Shown in pieces: positions 1 to 6,424 of a stretch of 6,431 nt of DNA. The stretch comes from CAIMZW01 sp037130455 (GTDB lineage Bacteria > Actinomycetota > Actinomycetes > Nanopelagicales > Nanopelagicaceae), in NCBI GenBank assembly GCA_037130455.1, contig JBAXSZ010000066.1, positions 1 to 6,431 on the forward strand, read 5' to 3'. A program made the position numbers and the translations under genes. The notes under the pieces were generated by a model that was given only the letters and a program-made list of their open reading frames with translations, ran no database searches and was not told the origin of the DNA. Each line of letters begins with the position of its first letter. Position 1 is the stretch's first letter.

Positions 1-675
1 GATGAAGTTTTCGGAGTTGTAACCGAATCTGTATTAAGTTCTGGAAGTTTTGCCGAATATATCGTTGTCGATGAATCAGCCAGTATTTACGCAATTCCAG
101 ATGGCGCAACAATGTCCGATGCTGGGGCGATTGGACTTGCCGGAGCCGCTGCTATTGATTCCATCGATGCGGCAAAAATAGAGCCATTAGATGTTGTACT
201 CATTGTTGGCGCTACTGGCGGCGTGGGGACTTTGATCCTTCAGTACGCAGTCGATGCCAAAGCAAACGTTATTGCTACTGCCACTCCTGGTATCGCTGCC
301 GAATTTGTTACCGATTTAGGAGCTGCAGCAACGGTAAATCCCGAAGAAGATTTGGCGGAGCAAGTGATCCGCTTGGCTCCTGGTGGCGTAGATGTGATTT
401 TCCATCTTGCCGGAGATCCAGCCAGGTTGCCGTTAGTCCTCTCTGAACGGGGGCGAATAATTTCCACTCTTGGATACGGGGTAGACAAGCACCCATTGGC
501 CACGGCGATCATGGCCAACCCATCGCAAGCCACTTTGGCTCGATTGGCTGCAGATATGGCATCTGAACGAATTGGCGTGCCAATCACCGATACCTTTGAG
601 TTGGACCAACTCCCTGAAGCGATTGCCGCCTTTCCCGAAGGAACCCTAGGAAAGCACGCAATCAATATCGCCTAA
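1..675 (+). CDS. Zinc-independent MDR oxidoreductase (quinone oxidoreductase type), 5' end missing
   Basis: The reading frame is open from the first base to a TAA at 673-675, giving 224 residues; the start lies left of the window. Medium-chain dehydrogenases of this kind are about 300-340 residues, so roughly the N-terminal third is missing. The fragment opens with the end of the GroES-like catalytic domain (SGSFAEYIVVDE, fragment residues 15-26). A Rossmann NAD(P)-binding domain follows, with the glycine motif VGATGGVG at about residues 69-76. The C-terminal LPEAIAAFPEGTLGKHAI stretch is the usual family ending. No structural-zinc cysteine lobe is visible, which favours the quinone oxidoreductase/zeta-crystallin branch that reduces quinones or activated alkenes with NADPH in the cytoplasm. 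The substrate cannot be read from the sequence. ATG 112 is an internal methionine, not the start. The downstream gene appears to have its own promoter. Confidence 0.85.
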   Translation, partial: DEVFGVVTESVLSSGSFAEYIVVDESASIYAIPDGATMSDAGAIGLAGAAAIDSIDAAKIEPLDVVLIVGATGGVGTLILQYAVDAKANVIATATPGIAAEFVTDLGAAATVNPEEDLAEQVIRLAPGGVDVIFHLAGDPARLPLVLSERGRIISTLGYGVDKHPLATAIMANPSQATLARLAADMASERIGVPITDTFELDQLPEAIAAFPEGTLGKHAINIA

Positions 676-687
676 GCTGAGAGAAAC

Positions 688-716
688 TTGATTATGTTAC
701 TGACCAGTAGCATAAT
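688..716 (+). promoter_or_regulatory. Promoter overlapped by a 26-bp inverted repeat (candidate repressor operator)
   Basis: TTGATT at 688-693 and CATAAT at 711-716 are separated by exactly 17 bases. They match the sigma-70 consensus at 4/6 and 5/6 positions. Seven bases after the -10 box lies the A of the next ATG (723), so a leaderless mRNA is predicted; no convincing Shine-Dalgarno is present. The half-sites ATTATGTTACTG (691-702) and CAGTAGCATAAT (705-716) are reverse complements at 11 of 12 positions around a 2-base spacer. The palindrome covers the spacer and the -10 box, as expected for a dimeric repressor blocking RNA polymerase. TetR-family regulators often control fatty-acid oxidation genes through such sites, but the regulator's identity is inference. 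As RNA the same sequence could fold into a hairpin, but it should lie upstream of the transcription start. Confidence 0.55.
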
Positions 717-722
717 TGAGAT

Positions 723-2546
723 ATGAGTCACTACAAAGCCAATCTGCGCGATATTGAATTCTGCCTCTTTGACCTATTAGAGCGTGAATCCATCCTCGGG
801 AAAGCTCCCTATCAAGAGTTAGACCGCGACACGGTCATGGGAATGCTTGAGGAGGTCAAACGGCTAGCCGAGGTCGACTTAGCCGCTTCCTTCGTTGATG
901 GAGACCGGCTGGGTACCCAATTCAACAAAGCAACTGGTGATGTAACAGTTCCGGCCAGCTTCAAGAAATCTTATCGCGCTTATATGGATGGTGAGTGGTG
1001 GCGAATAGATGCCCCAACCGAGATCGGTGGAACTCAGATCCCGCGCTCGCTTCGATGGGCGATCGCAGAAATGGTTTTAGGTTCCAACCCGGCAATCCAT
1101 ATTTATGCATCGGGAACATCCTTCGCTCAAGTTGCCTTCTATCTAGGCACGGAGGAGCAGAAGAAGACCGCCAAACTCATTGTGGACAATGATTGGGGCG
1201 CCACCATGATGCTGACTGAACCTGAAGCAGGTAGCGATGTCGGCGCCGGGCGAACTAAAGCGGTCAGACAAGCCGATGGCACTTGGCACATCAGTGGGAC
1301 AAAACGATTTATCACTTCGGGTGATTCCGACCTCAATGAAAATCTTATTCACTTTGTACTAGCCAGACCCGAAGGCGCTGGCCCTGGCACGAAGGGGTTG
1401 AGTCTTTTCCTCATCCCAAAATTTATGTTCGATTTCGACACCGGTGCCTTGGGCAAGCGAAATGGCGTTTATGTAACAAATGTTGAGAAGAAAATGGGGT
1501 TGAATGTTTCATCAACTTGCGAAATGAATTTAGGCGAACACGAACCTGCAGTTGGATACCTTCTTGGTGAAGTTCACGATGGCATCGCCCAGATGTTTAA
1601 GGTTATTGAATTTGCTCGCATGATGGTTGGAACCAAAGCAATAGCCACTTTAAGTGCGGGGTATCAACAAGCACTGTCTTACGCCAAAGTGCGTGAACAA
1701 GGACCAGATATGACTCAGATGGCAGATAAGGCCAGTCCTCGAGTCACGATCATTAATCATCCAGATGTGCGTCGATCTTTGATGGTACAGAAGGCGTATT
1801 CCGAAGGTATGCGCTCTCTCGTTCTTTACACCGCTTCAATTCAAGATGATATTGCCATCGCAGAGAGCAGCGGCAACAATGAAAAAATTGCTGACCTGAT
1901 CGCCCTCAACGATTTCTTATTGCCGATCGTTAAAGGTTACGGAAGCGAAAAGTCTTGGACTTTACTCGGTACCGAATCTCTGCAAACTTTCGGTGGCTCT
2001 GGGTTCACCCAAGATTGGCCATTAGAGCAATATGTGAGAGATGCAAAAATTGATACTTTGTATGAAGGAACAACCGCCATCCAAGGTTTGGATTTCTTTT
2101 TTAGAAAGATCGTGAAGGATCGCGGACGTGCCATTGGACTCCTAGCAAAGGAGATCGGAGCATTTGCGGCAAGCGGTGGCGAATTTTCTGCGGAAAAACA
2201 ACTGCTGGCAAAGGCCTTGGAAGATACCAATGCCATCATGAGCAAATTAATTGAATTCGCCATGGCTTCCGAAGAAGACCCCACCGAGATTTATAAGACC
2301 GGTCTAAATACCACCAGATTATTAATGTCTGTTGGCGAAGTCTTAATCGCATGGTTATTGCTTCGTCAGGCCGAAATCGCAACCGTAAAGATCGAAGGTT
2401 CCGGTCGTGACCATGACTTCTATTCCGGAAAGATAAGTGCGGCGAAGTATTTTGTTCGCACTGTCTTGCCACATATTGCCTCTGAGCGGGTAATTGTCGA
2501 ATCTGAGACTGGCGAAATTATGAGTGTTCCAGAAAGCGCCTTCTAA
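723..2546 (+). CDS. Acyl-CoA dehydrogenase, long FadE5-like type
   Basis: This 607-residue protein is an FAD-dependent acyl-CoA dehydrogenase that would catalyse the first, alpha-beta desaturating step of beta-oxidation in the cytoplasm, passing electrons to an electron-transfer flavoprotein. It begins with MSHYKANLRDIEFCLFDLL, the short N-terminal cap of the long ACAD class. ACAD signature 1 is seen at about residues 164-172 (LTEPEAGSD). Signature 2 starts at Q421 (QTFGGSGF). The probable catalytic base is Glu448 in YEGT. Residues from about 470 form the extra C-terminal helical domain, which explains a length near 600 rather than the usual 380-400. From memory it resembles Mycobacterium FadE5 along its entire length, and that family also includes DmdC-like enzymes, so chain-length preference is uncertain. 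The ATG at 723 is supported by the conserved MSHYK start and the predicted transcription start at the same base. It probably leads an operon with the permease and carbonic anhydrase. Confidence 0.95.
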   Translation: MSHYKANLRDIEFCLFDLLERESILGKAPYQELDRDTVMGMLEEVKRLAEVDLAASFVDGDRLGTQFNKATGDVTVPASFKKSYRAYMDGEWWRIDAPTEIGGTQIPRSLRWAIAEMVLGSNPAIHIYASGTSFAQVAFYLGTEEQKKTAKLIVDNDWGATMMLTEPEAGSDVGAGRTKAVRQADGTWHISGTKRFITSGDSDLNENLIHFVLARPEGAGPGTKGLSLFLIPKFMFDFDTGALGKRNGVYVTNVEKKMGLNVSSTCEMNLGEHEPAVGYLLGEVHDGIAQMFKVIEFARMMVGTKAIATLSAGYQQALSYAKVREQGPDMTQMADKASPRVTIINHPDVRRSLMVQKAYSEGMRSLVLYTASIQDDIAIAESSGNNEKIADLIALNDFLLPIVKGYGSEKSWTLLGTESLQTFGGSGFTQDWPLEQYVRDAKIDTLYEGTTAIQGLDFFFRKIVKDRGRAIGLLAKEIGAFAASGGEFSAEKQLLAKALEDTNAIMSKLIEFAMASEEDPTEIYKTGLNTTRLLMSVGEVLIAWLLLRQAEIATVKIEGSGRDHDFYSGKISAAKYFVRTVLPHIASERVIVESETGEIMSVPESAF

Positions 2547-2563
2547 CCCGATATGGTTGCGCG

Positions 2564-3481
2564 GTGTTGAGATCTCACCGTGCCGAATTATTCCTCTTCC
2601 TTGGTGCTATTACCTTTGCATTTAGCGGGGTAGTCGCTAAGTTGGTTTTAGGTGCCGGCTTATCTGCGGGTCGTTTAACAGAAATCCGCTGTACCGGTGC
2701 TTTCTCGATCATGTTACTTGTTGTTTTACTGCGCAAGCCTTCGGAATTGAGGACGAAGCGAAGCGAATTACCTAGCTTGGTCGCCTTTGGATTTATCGGG
2801 ATTGCTGCGGTGCAGGTTTTTTACTTCATTGCAATTGCCAAACTGCATGTAAGCGTCGCCTTGATTATTGAATTCACAGCGCCAATTTGGATTGCGCTCT
2901 GGTTGCGCTTCGTGAAGAAAAAGCATGTTTCCAATCTCATGTGGTTGGGTCTCTCACTCGGTTTTTCCGGCTTGATGATGGTTGCTCAAGTATGGAAGGG
3001 TTTGACTCTTAATGGCATTGGTGTCATTGCCGCATTTATCGATGCATTTGCCTTAGCTGGATATTTTCTCATTGGTGAAAAAATTGGAAAAGTTAAATCC
3101 AGCGATGTCATGATGGTGTGGGGTTTGGGAATCGCCACTGTGATATTTACTATTGCCCTACCTTGGTGGCAGTACCCGTTCCATATTTTCTCGCAAAAGA
3201 TTGATCTCAGTGGACGCTTTGCTGGCCACTTAGTACCTGGCTGGGTTTTGATTCTCTGGGTAGTTGTGCTGGGAACCGTGCTTCCATATTTTTGCGTGAT
3301 CACGGGATTAAAAGGGCTTGATGCCTCAAAGAGTTCTGTGATTGGCATGTTGGAGCCAATCTTGGCTGGGATATTTGCTTGGTGGTGGATTAATGAATCC
3401 TTCTCTGCCATTCAATTGGTAGGAGGATTTGTTGTACTGGTCGGTATCTACTTTGCAGACCGAGCAAAAAGTGAGAGTTAA
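2564..3481 (+). CDS. EamA/DMT-family membrane permease
   Basis: This is a 305-residue, strongly hydrophobic protein of the drug/metabolite transporter superfamily. About ten membrane helices are visible, near residues 8-28, 36-56, 70-90, 95-115, 123-143, 150-170, 182-200, 228-248, 258-276 and 281-298. They form two EamA repeats. The typical repeat-end motifs are EFTAPIWIALWL (103-114) and MLEPILAGIFAWWWINES (262-279). Family members export amino acids or other small metabolites, or take up metabolites, across the inner membrane; no substrate can be assigned here. The start is GTG, 17 bases after the dehydrogenase stop, without a clear Shine-Dalgarno, so translational coupling is likely. TTG 2567 is the next possible start. 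A nearby ATG at 2553 is out of frame and stops after five codons. The C-terminal tail is short and charged (DRAKSES). Confidence 0.9.
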   Translation: MLRSHRAELFLFLGAITFAFSGVVAKLVLGAGLSAGRLTEIRCTGAFSIMLLVVLLRKPSELRTKRSELPSLVAFGFIGIAAVQVFYFIAIAKLHVSVALIIEFTAPIWIALWLRFVKKKHVSNLMWLGLSLGFSGLMMVAQVWKGLTLNGIGVIAAFIDAFALAGYFLIGEKIGKVKSSDVMMVWGLGIATVIFTIALPWWQYPFHIFSQKIDLSGRFAGHLVPGWVLILWVVVLGTVLPYFCVITGLKGLDASKSSVIGMLEPILAGIFAWWWINESFSAIQLVGGFVVLVGIYFADRAKSES

Positions 3482-3496
3482 GGTAAATTTAGTTGT

Positions 3497-3991
3497 ATGA
3501 AAAACTTTGCTGATCTGCTTTCAGCCAATGCTCAATTTGCCGCACAATTTAAATCAGAGGCACTCACGGGTGACGCGCTAAAAGGATTGGCAATTGTGAC
3601 TTGTATGGATTCACGAATTGACCCGTTACGGATTGTTGGAATGCATGCCGGGGATGCAAAGATTCTAAGGAACGCAGGTGCCCGCGTCACTGAGGACGTG
3701 TTGCGAACGCTGATTTTGGCAACACATCTGCTGGGAGTTAATCGAGTTCTAGTGATGCCGCATACTGATTGCCGAATGGCCAATGCCGATGAGTCAACTA
3801 TTCATGCTCAGATAAAAGAGAAATCTGGAATAGATACCCGGAGTATTGAAATTAGAACCGTTAAAGATCAATTTGCTGCGTTAACAAGCGACTTGATTCG
3901 TATTGAGACATACCCACTCCTGGCACCTGGAATCCAGGTCATGGGGGCTGTTTATGATGTGTATAGCGGGTTATTACATCCGCTGGATTAA
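3497..3991 (+). CDS. Beta-carbonic anhydrase (small actinobacterial type)
   Basis: This 164-residue cytoplasmic zinc enzyme would interconvert CO2 and bicarbonate, supplying bicarbonate to carboxylases such as acyl-CoA and pyruvate carboxylases. Zinc ligands are visible as Cys36 in CMDSRID, His89 and Cys92 in HTDC. Asp38 and Arg40 form the conserved Asp-Arg pair. GDAKILRNAGA (52-62) is the family's standard loop. Length and layout resemble mycobacterial Rv1284 (about 163 residues, from memory) rather than the larger plant-like or CynT forms. It starts 15 bases after the permease stop. An AAGG at 3480-3483 lies 13 bases from the ATG, too far for a good ribosome site, so coupling to the upstream gene is likely. 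Its stop codon overlaps the convergent dnaB stop by four bases. Confidence 0.92.
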   Translation: MKNFADLLSANAQFAAQFKSEALTGDALKGLAIVTCMDSRIDPLRIVGMHAGDAKILRNAGARVTEDVLRTLILATHLLGVNRVLVMPHTDCRMANADESTIHAQIKEKSGIDTRSIEIRTVKDQFAALTSDLIRIETYPLLAPGIQVMGAVYDVYSGLLHPLD

Positions 3992-5403
3992 TTATCCTTT
4001 GGATAACTCTCTTGTGATGAGTAACTTGGAGCCATATCTGCAAAACGAGCAAAGTGGAGTTGTGCGCTGACGGTAATCGTTCTAGTTGGTCCATTACGAT
4101 GCTTAGCAATAATTAGATCTGCTTCGCCAGAACGATTCTGATTGTCATAAAGATCATCTCTATGGAGAAGAATTACCACGTCTGCATCCTGTTCAATAGA
4201 ACCAGATTCACGCAGATCTGAAAGCATTGGCTTCTTATCGGCGCGCTGTTCTGGGGAACGGTTCAGCTGTGAAATTGCGATGATGGGAACTTCTAACTCT
4301 TTTGCTAAGAGTTTAAGATTTCTGGAAAATTCGGAGACTTCTTGTTGCCGATTTTCGACTCGTTTTCCAGAGGTCATCAACTGAAGGTAATCAATGACAA
4401 TTAATTTCAAATCGTGCCGTTGCTTCAACCTTCGTGATTTAGCTCGGATTTCCATTAAGGACAGATTTGGTGAATCATCAATAAATAGCGGTGCTTGTGA
4501 GATTTCGCCCATGCGTTTGGCCAACCGGCCCCACTCTTCTTCATTGAGCGAACCAGAGCGAATATTATTGAGGCCGACTCGAGCTTCAGCCGAGAGCATT
4601 CTCATGGTAATTTCCGAACGGCTCATTTCCAGCGAAAAAATTACCGCGGTATTTCCACCTTTAATGGCGGCATTGCGAGCAATATCCAAGCCAAGAGTTG
4701 ATTTACCTACCGCCGGACGCGCGGCTAACACGATCATATTTCCTGGATGAAGGCCATTGGTTAAGCTATCTAGATCGGCAAAACCGGTTTTTACTCCTTC
4801 GCCTTTTACATTATTTGCAATCGCTTCAATCTCATCAAGGGCCGCTGGTAGCAATTCACTTAATTGAATGTAATCTTCACTTGAACGATGTTCGGTAACT
4901 TGGTAAATCTCGGCTTGGGCTTGATCAACGGCATCGTCGACCTCGCCTTCTTGGGAGTATCCAAGTTGAACAATCTTGGTTCCCGCTTCAATTAATCTCC
5001 GTAGTACGGCATTGTCGCGGACGATACGGGCGTAATAGCCGGCATTGGCCGAAGTAGGTACTGAAGAGATCAAAGTGTGCAGATATGGGGCTCCGCCAGC
5101 GCGGGTAATATCACCGCGCTTGGTTAACTCAGCCGCGACGGTCACTGGATCGGCAGGTTCGCCTCGGCTGTAGAGATCAAGAATTGCATCGAAGATAAGT
5201 TCATGGGCCGGACGATAGAAGTCTCGCTCTTTAATAATCTCAGTTACATCCGAAATGGCATCTTTACTCAGGAGCATGCCTCCCAAAACACCTTGCTCGG
5301 CGACTAAATCTTGGGGTGGAGTTCGCTCGAATTCGGTGGCGGAATTGCTTCGGTTGGAGTTGCCCGAACCTGCTCCGCGATTAGGTAGTTCGGCGATGCT
5401 CAT
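3988..5403 (-). CDS. dnaB: Replicative DNA helicase DnaB
   Basis: This is the hexameric 5'-3' helicase that unwinds the replication fork and recruits primase. With the ATG at 5403 the product is 471 residues; an in-frame TTG at 5421 would add six. Numbering below is from the TTG. The N-terminal primase-interacting domain spans about 35-175 (PPQDLVAEQGVLGGMLLSKD), then a linker, then the RecA-like motor from about 208. Walker A is ARPAVGKST (234-242, Lys240), and the likely catalytic Glu265 lies in SLEMS. Walker B is IVIDYLQL (Asp344). ISQLNR has Gln385, and KHRNG carries the arginine finger, Arg442. ATG is preferred over TTG because a GAGG lies 12 bases upstream and nothing useful precedes the TTG; both are plausible. 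The DLRESG-SIEQDADV region is uninterrupted, whereas M. tuberculosis DnaB carries an intein there. A terminator after rplI implies that dnaB has its own promoter. Confidence 0.97.
   Translation of the reverse strand: MSIAELPNRGAGSGNSNRSNSATEFERTPPQDLVAEQGVLGGMLLSKDAISDVTEIIKERDFYRPAHELIFDAILDLYSRGEPADPVTVAAELTKRGDITRAGGAPYLHTLISSVPTSANAGYYARIVRDNAVLRRLIEAGTKIVQLGYSQEGEVDDAVDQAQAEIYQVTEHRSSEDYIQLSELLPAALDEIEAIANNVKGEGVKTGFADLDSLTNGLHPGNMIVLAARPAVGKSTLGLDIARNAAIKGGNTAVIFSLEMSRSEITMRMLSAEARVGLNNIRSGSLNEEEWGRLAKRMGEISQAPLFIDDSPNLSLMEIRAKSRRLKQRHDLKLIVIDYLQLMTSGKRVENRQQEVSEFSRNLKLLAKELEVPIIAISQLNRSPEQRADKKPMLSDLRESGSIEQDADVVILLHRDDLYDNQNRSGEADLIIAKHRNGPTRTITVSAQLHFARFADMAPSYSSQESYPKDN
3992..4006. 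other. Small inverted repeat at the convergent carbonic anhydrase/dnaB junction
   Basis: TTATCC (3992-3997) and GGATAA (4001-4006) are perfect reverse complements around a TTT loop. The repeat lies inside the last codons of dnaB and just after the carbonic anhydrase stop. The stem is only six base pairs with two G-C pairs, and there is no clean U-run on either side, so it is at best a weak bidirectional pause or termination signal. No better terminator is visible at this junction. Confidence 0.25.
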
Positions 5404-5468
5404 GGGCTCATACTGCCTCAACGCTCTGACAAGGCACTTCTTTCCGATCGGGCGGGTGTGGGTGGTGC

Positions 5469-5586
5469 TGTGGAGTAATGGTGGATATCTCGCGTTAGTA
5501 GGTGGAGAGACCTGTGTATAAAAGGTGGATAACTTGGCAATTCACTTGGATCCACGCTCGTTTGATCGACTGGAGCCTGTGGAGAA
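5469..5586 (-). promoter_or_regulatory. Cluster of DnaA-box-like motifs upstream of dnaB
   Basis: Read on the - strand and compared with TTATNCACA, the sites are TTATACACA (5513-5521, exact), TTATCCACC (5524-5532, one mismatch), TTCTCCACA (5578-5586, one), TACTCCACA (5469-5477, two), ATATCCACC (5480-5488, two) and CTCTCCACC (5501-5509, three). All six point the same way. Start-to-start steps are 11, 21, 12, 11 and 54 bases, close to whole helical turns. The stretch lies between the rplI terminator and the dnaB start and has no convincing gene. A -10-like TATACA (5515-5520) sits inside the exact box, but no good -35 is visible. The likely role is DnaA binding that controls dnaB transcription; the weaker sites could be chance in a CCAC-rich leader. 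Confidence 0.4.
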
Positions 5587-5617
5587 AGAAACTTCTGCAC
5601 GTCTCAAAATGTGAAAC

Positions 5618-5645
5618 GGACCTATCTCACAAGGGAGATAGGCCC
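5618..5645 (-). terminator. Hairpin terminator after rplI
   Basis: In the - strand transcript, GGGCCUAUCUC pairs with GAGAUAGGUCC, an 11-bp stem with one G-U pair and a six-base loop. It begins 22 bases past the rplI stop. The following tract (GUUUCACAUUUU) is U-rich but broken, so termination may be partial. The position fits the end of the ribosomal-protein operon and separates it from dnaB. Confidence 0.75.
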
Positions 5646-5667
5646 GAATAGAAGTGAAAGTTTTAGC

Positions 5668-6111
5668 TTACGCAGAAACAACCACGTTCACAGTTGCAGC
5701 AACCTGGCTATGCAAGCCAACCTTGACGGCATACTTTCCAAGCTTCTTAATGTGGCCATCAATCTTGATGCGATGACGATCGATATCGATACCGGTAGCC
5801 GACTTTAAGGCAGAGGCGACATCTTTATCAGTGACCGAACCAAAGAGGGAGCCAGTAGCGCCAACTTTAACTTTAACAACGACCTCAGCAGCCTCAAGGG
5901 TTGCTTTGATCTCTTTGGCATGATCCAGGTCGCGAATTTCGCGAGCTGAACGTGCCCGACGGATACCTTCGATTTGAAGTTCTCCACCTTGGCTCCACGC
6001 AATGGCATTGCCACGTGGCAAAAGGAAGTTACGTGCATAACCATCTTTTACGGTAACAACATCTCCAGCATGACCAAGTCCGGCAACTTCGCGAGTAAGA
6101 ATGAGTTTCAT
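5668..6111 (-). CDS. rplI: 50S ribosomal protein bL9
   Basis: This 147-residue protein has the expected bL9 length and layout. The N-terminal rRNA-binding domain (about 1-52) carries the bL9 signature, with GLGHAGDVVTVKDGYARNF followed by LLPRG, ending near residue 34. A long charged helix links it to the C-terminal domain (about 80-147). bL9 binds 23S rRNA near the base of the L1 stalk and, from known biology, helps maintain reading frame and ribosome spacing. ATG 6111 follows a strong Shine-Dalgarno. The gene starts 12 bases after the rpsR stop, so the two are co-transcribed and probably translationally linked. The hairpin downstream ends the operon. Confidence 0.97.
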   Translation of the reverse strand: MKLILTREVAGLGHAGDVVTVKDGYARNFLLPRGNAIAWSQGGELQIEGIRRARSAREIRDLDHAKEIKATLEAAEVVVKVKVGATGSLFGSVTDKDVASALKSATGIDIDRHRIKIDGHIKKLGKYAVKVGLHSQVAATVNVVVSA

Positions 6112-6117
6112 ATGTCG

Positions 6118-6125
6118 CTCTCCTT
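6118..6125 (-). promoter_or_regulatory. Ribosome binding site of rplI overlapping the rpsR stop
   Basis: On the - strand AAGGAGAG lies a good distance (about 6-8 bases) before the rplI ATG. Its first two bases are also the last two of the rpsR TAA stop, so a ribosome finishing rpsR sits on the rplI initiation site. Confidence 0.85.
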
Positions 6126-6411
6126 ATCGGGCGGTTGAGGTGTAAGGCAGAAGTGCCATTTCGCGGCTGTTCTTAACCGCGGCGGCAATCTGGCGTTGAT
6201 GTTGGGTGCAAGCACCGGTTACTCGACGGGCACGAATCTTGCCGCGGTCAGAGATAAATTTACGAAGAAGGGCGATGTCCTTGTAATCAATATACGTTGC
6301 CTTTTCACGGCAGAACGAACATGGCTTCTTCTTGAACTTCTTCATTGCTGCAGCCGACATCTTTGTTTGCTTTGGTTTTGGCTTCAGCGTTTTATTGCTT
6401 CTTGCTCCCAC
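6124..6411 (-). CDS. rpsR: 30S ribosomal protein bS18, zinc-ribbon (C+) form
   Basis: This 95-residue protein of the small-subunit platform partners with bS6. The conserved core is clear: IDYKDIALLRKFISDRGKI, then RARRVTGACTQHQRQIA, then the ALLPYTS ending. Cys31 and Cys34 (CSFC) with Cys68 and His71 (CTQH) form a complete CxxC...CxxH zinc ribbon, the C+ type; many bacteria also have a zinc-free copy for zinc starvation, not seen here. The GTG start at 6411 is chosen because AAGGAG lies seven bases upstream. The internal ATG at 6360 (residue 18) has no ribosome site. The GTG start gives a basic, lysine-rich extension, making the protein about ten residues longer than the 84-residue mycobacterial protein. 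The usual upstream genes rpsF and ssb would be beyond the window. Confidence 0.96.
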   Translation of the reverse strand: MGARSNKTLKPKPKQTKMSAAAMKKFKKKPCSFCREKATYIDYKDIALLRKFISDRGKIRARRVTGACTQHQRQIAAAVKNSREMALLPYTSTAR

Positions 6412-6418
6412 TGTGGTG

Positions 6419-6424
6419 CTCCTT
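6419..6424 (-). promoter_or_regulatory. Ribosome binding site of rpsR
   Basis: AAGGAG on the - strand, seven bases before the GTG at 6411, decides the start of rpsR in favour of GTG over the internal ATG. It is preceded by CT, giving a TAAGGAG string like that before rplI; whether this TAA is the stop of the upstream gene cannot be seen. Confidence 0.8.

Noticed and set aside
240..665. Open frame of 141 codons on the - strand opposite the MDR dehydrogenase.
   Set aside because: It is antisense to a clear Rossmann-fold gene; its composition is typical of a shadow frame.
1937..2284. Open frame of 115 codons on the - strand within the acyl-CoA dehydrogenase.
   Set aside because: It overlaps the catalytic region of a well-supported gene and has no ribosome site or motif.
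2553..2570. Five-codon ATG minicistron overlapping the permease GTG start, possibly coupling translation.
   Set aside because: Too short to support, no Shine-Dalgarno, and easily explained by chance.
4394..4750. Open frame of 118 codons on the + strand inside dnaB.
   Set aside because: It is a mirror of the strongly conserved DnaB motor domain and has no independent support.
5255..5521. Open frame of 88 codons on the + strand across the dnaB start.
   Set aside because: It lies antisense to conserved dnaB coding sequence and its upstream region, with no family resemblance.
5547..5556. GGATCCACG as a seventh DnaA-box-like site.
   Set aside because: Three mismatches to the consensus and the site is mainly a chance GGATCC palindrome.
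5418..5600. A 60-codon GTG-started reading frame on the - strand between the rplI terminator and dnaB, overlapping the dnaB TTG by four bases.
   Set aside because: It has no ribosome site, a Ser/Pro/His-rich composition unlike the neighbours, no recognisable domain, and it coincides with the DnaA-box-like cluster. Probably non-coding.
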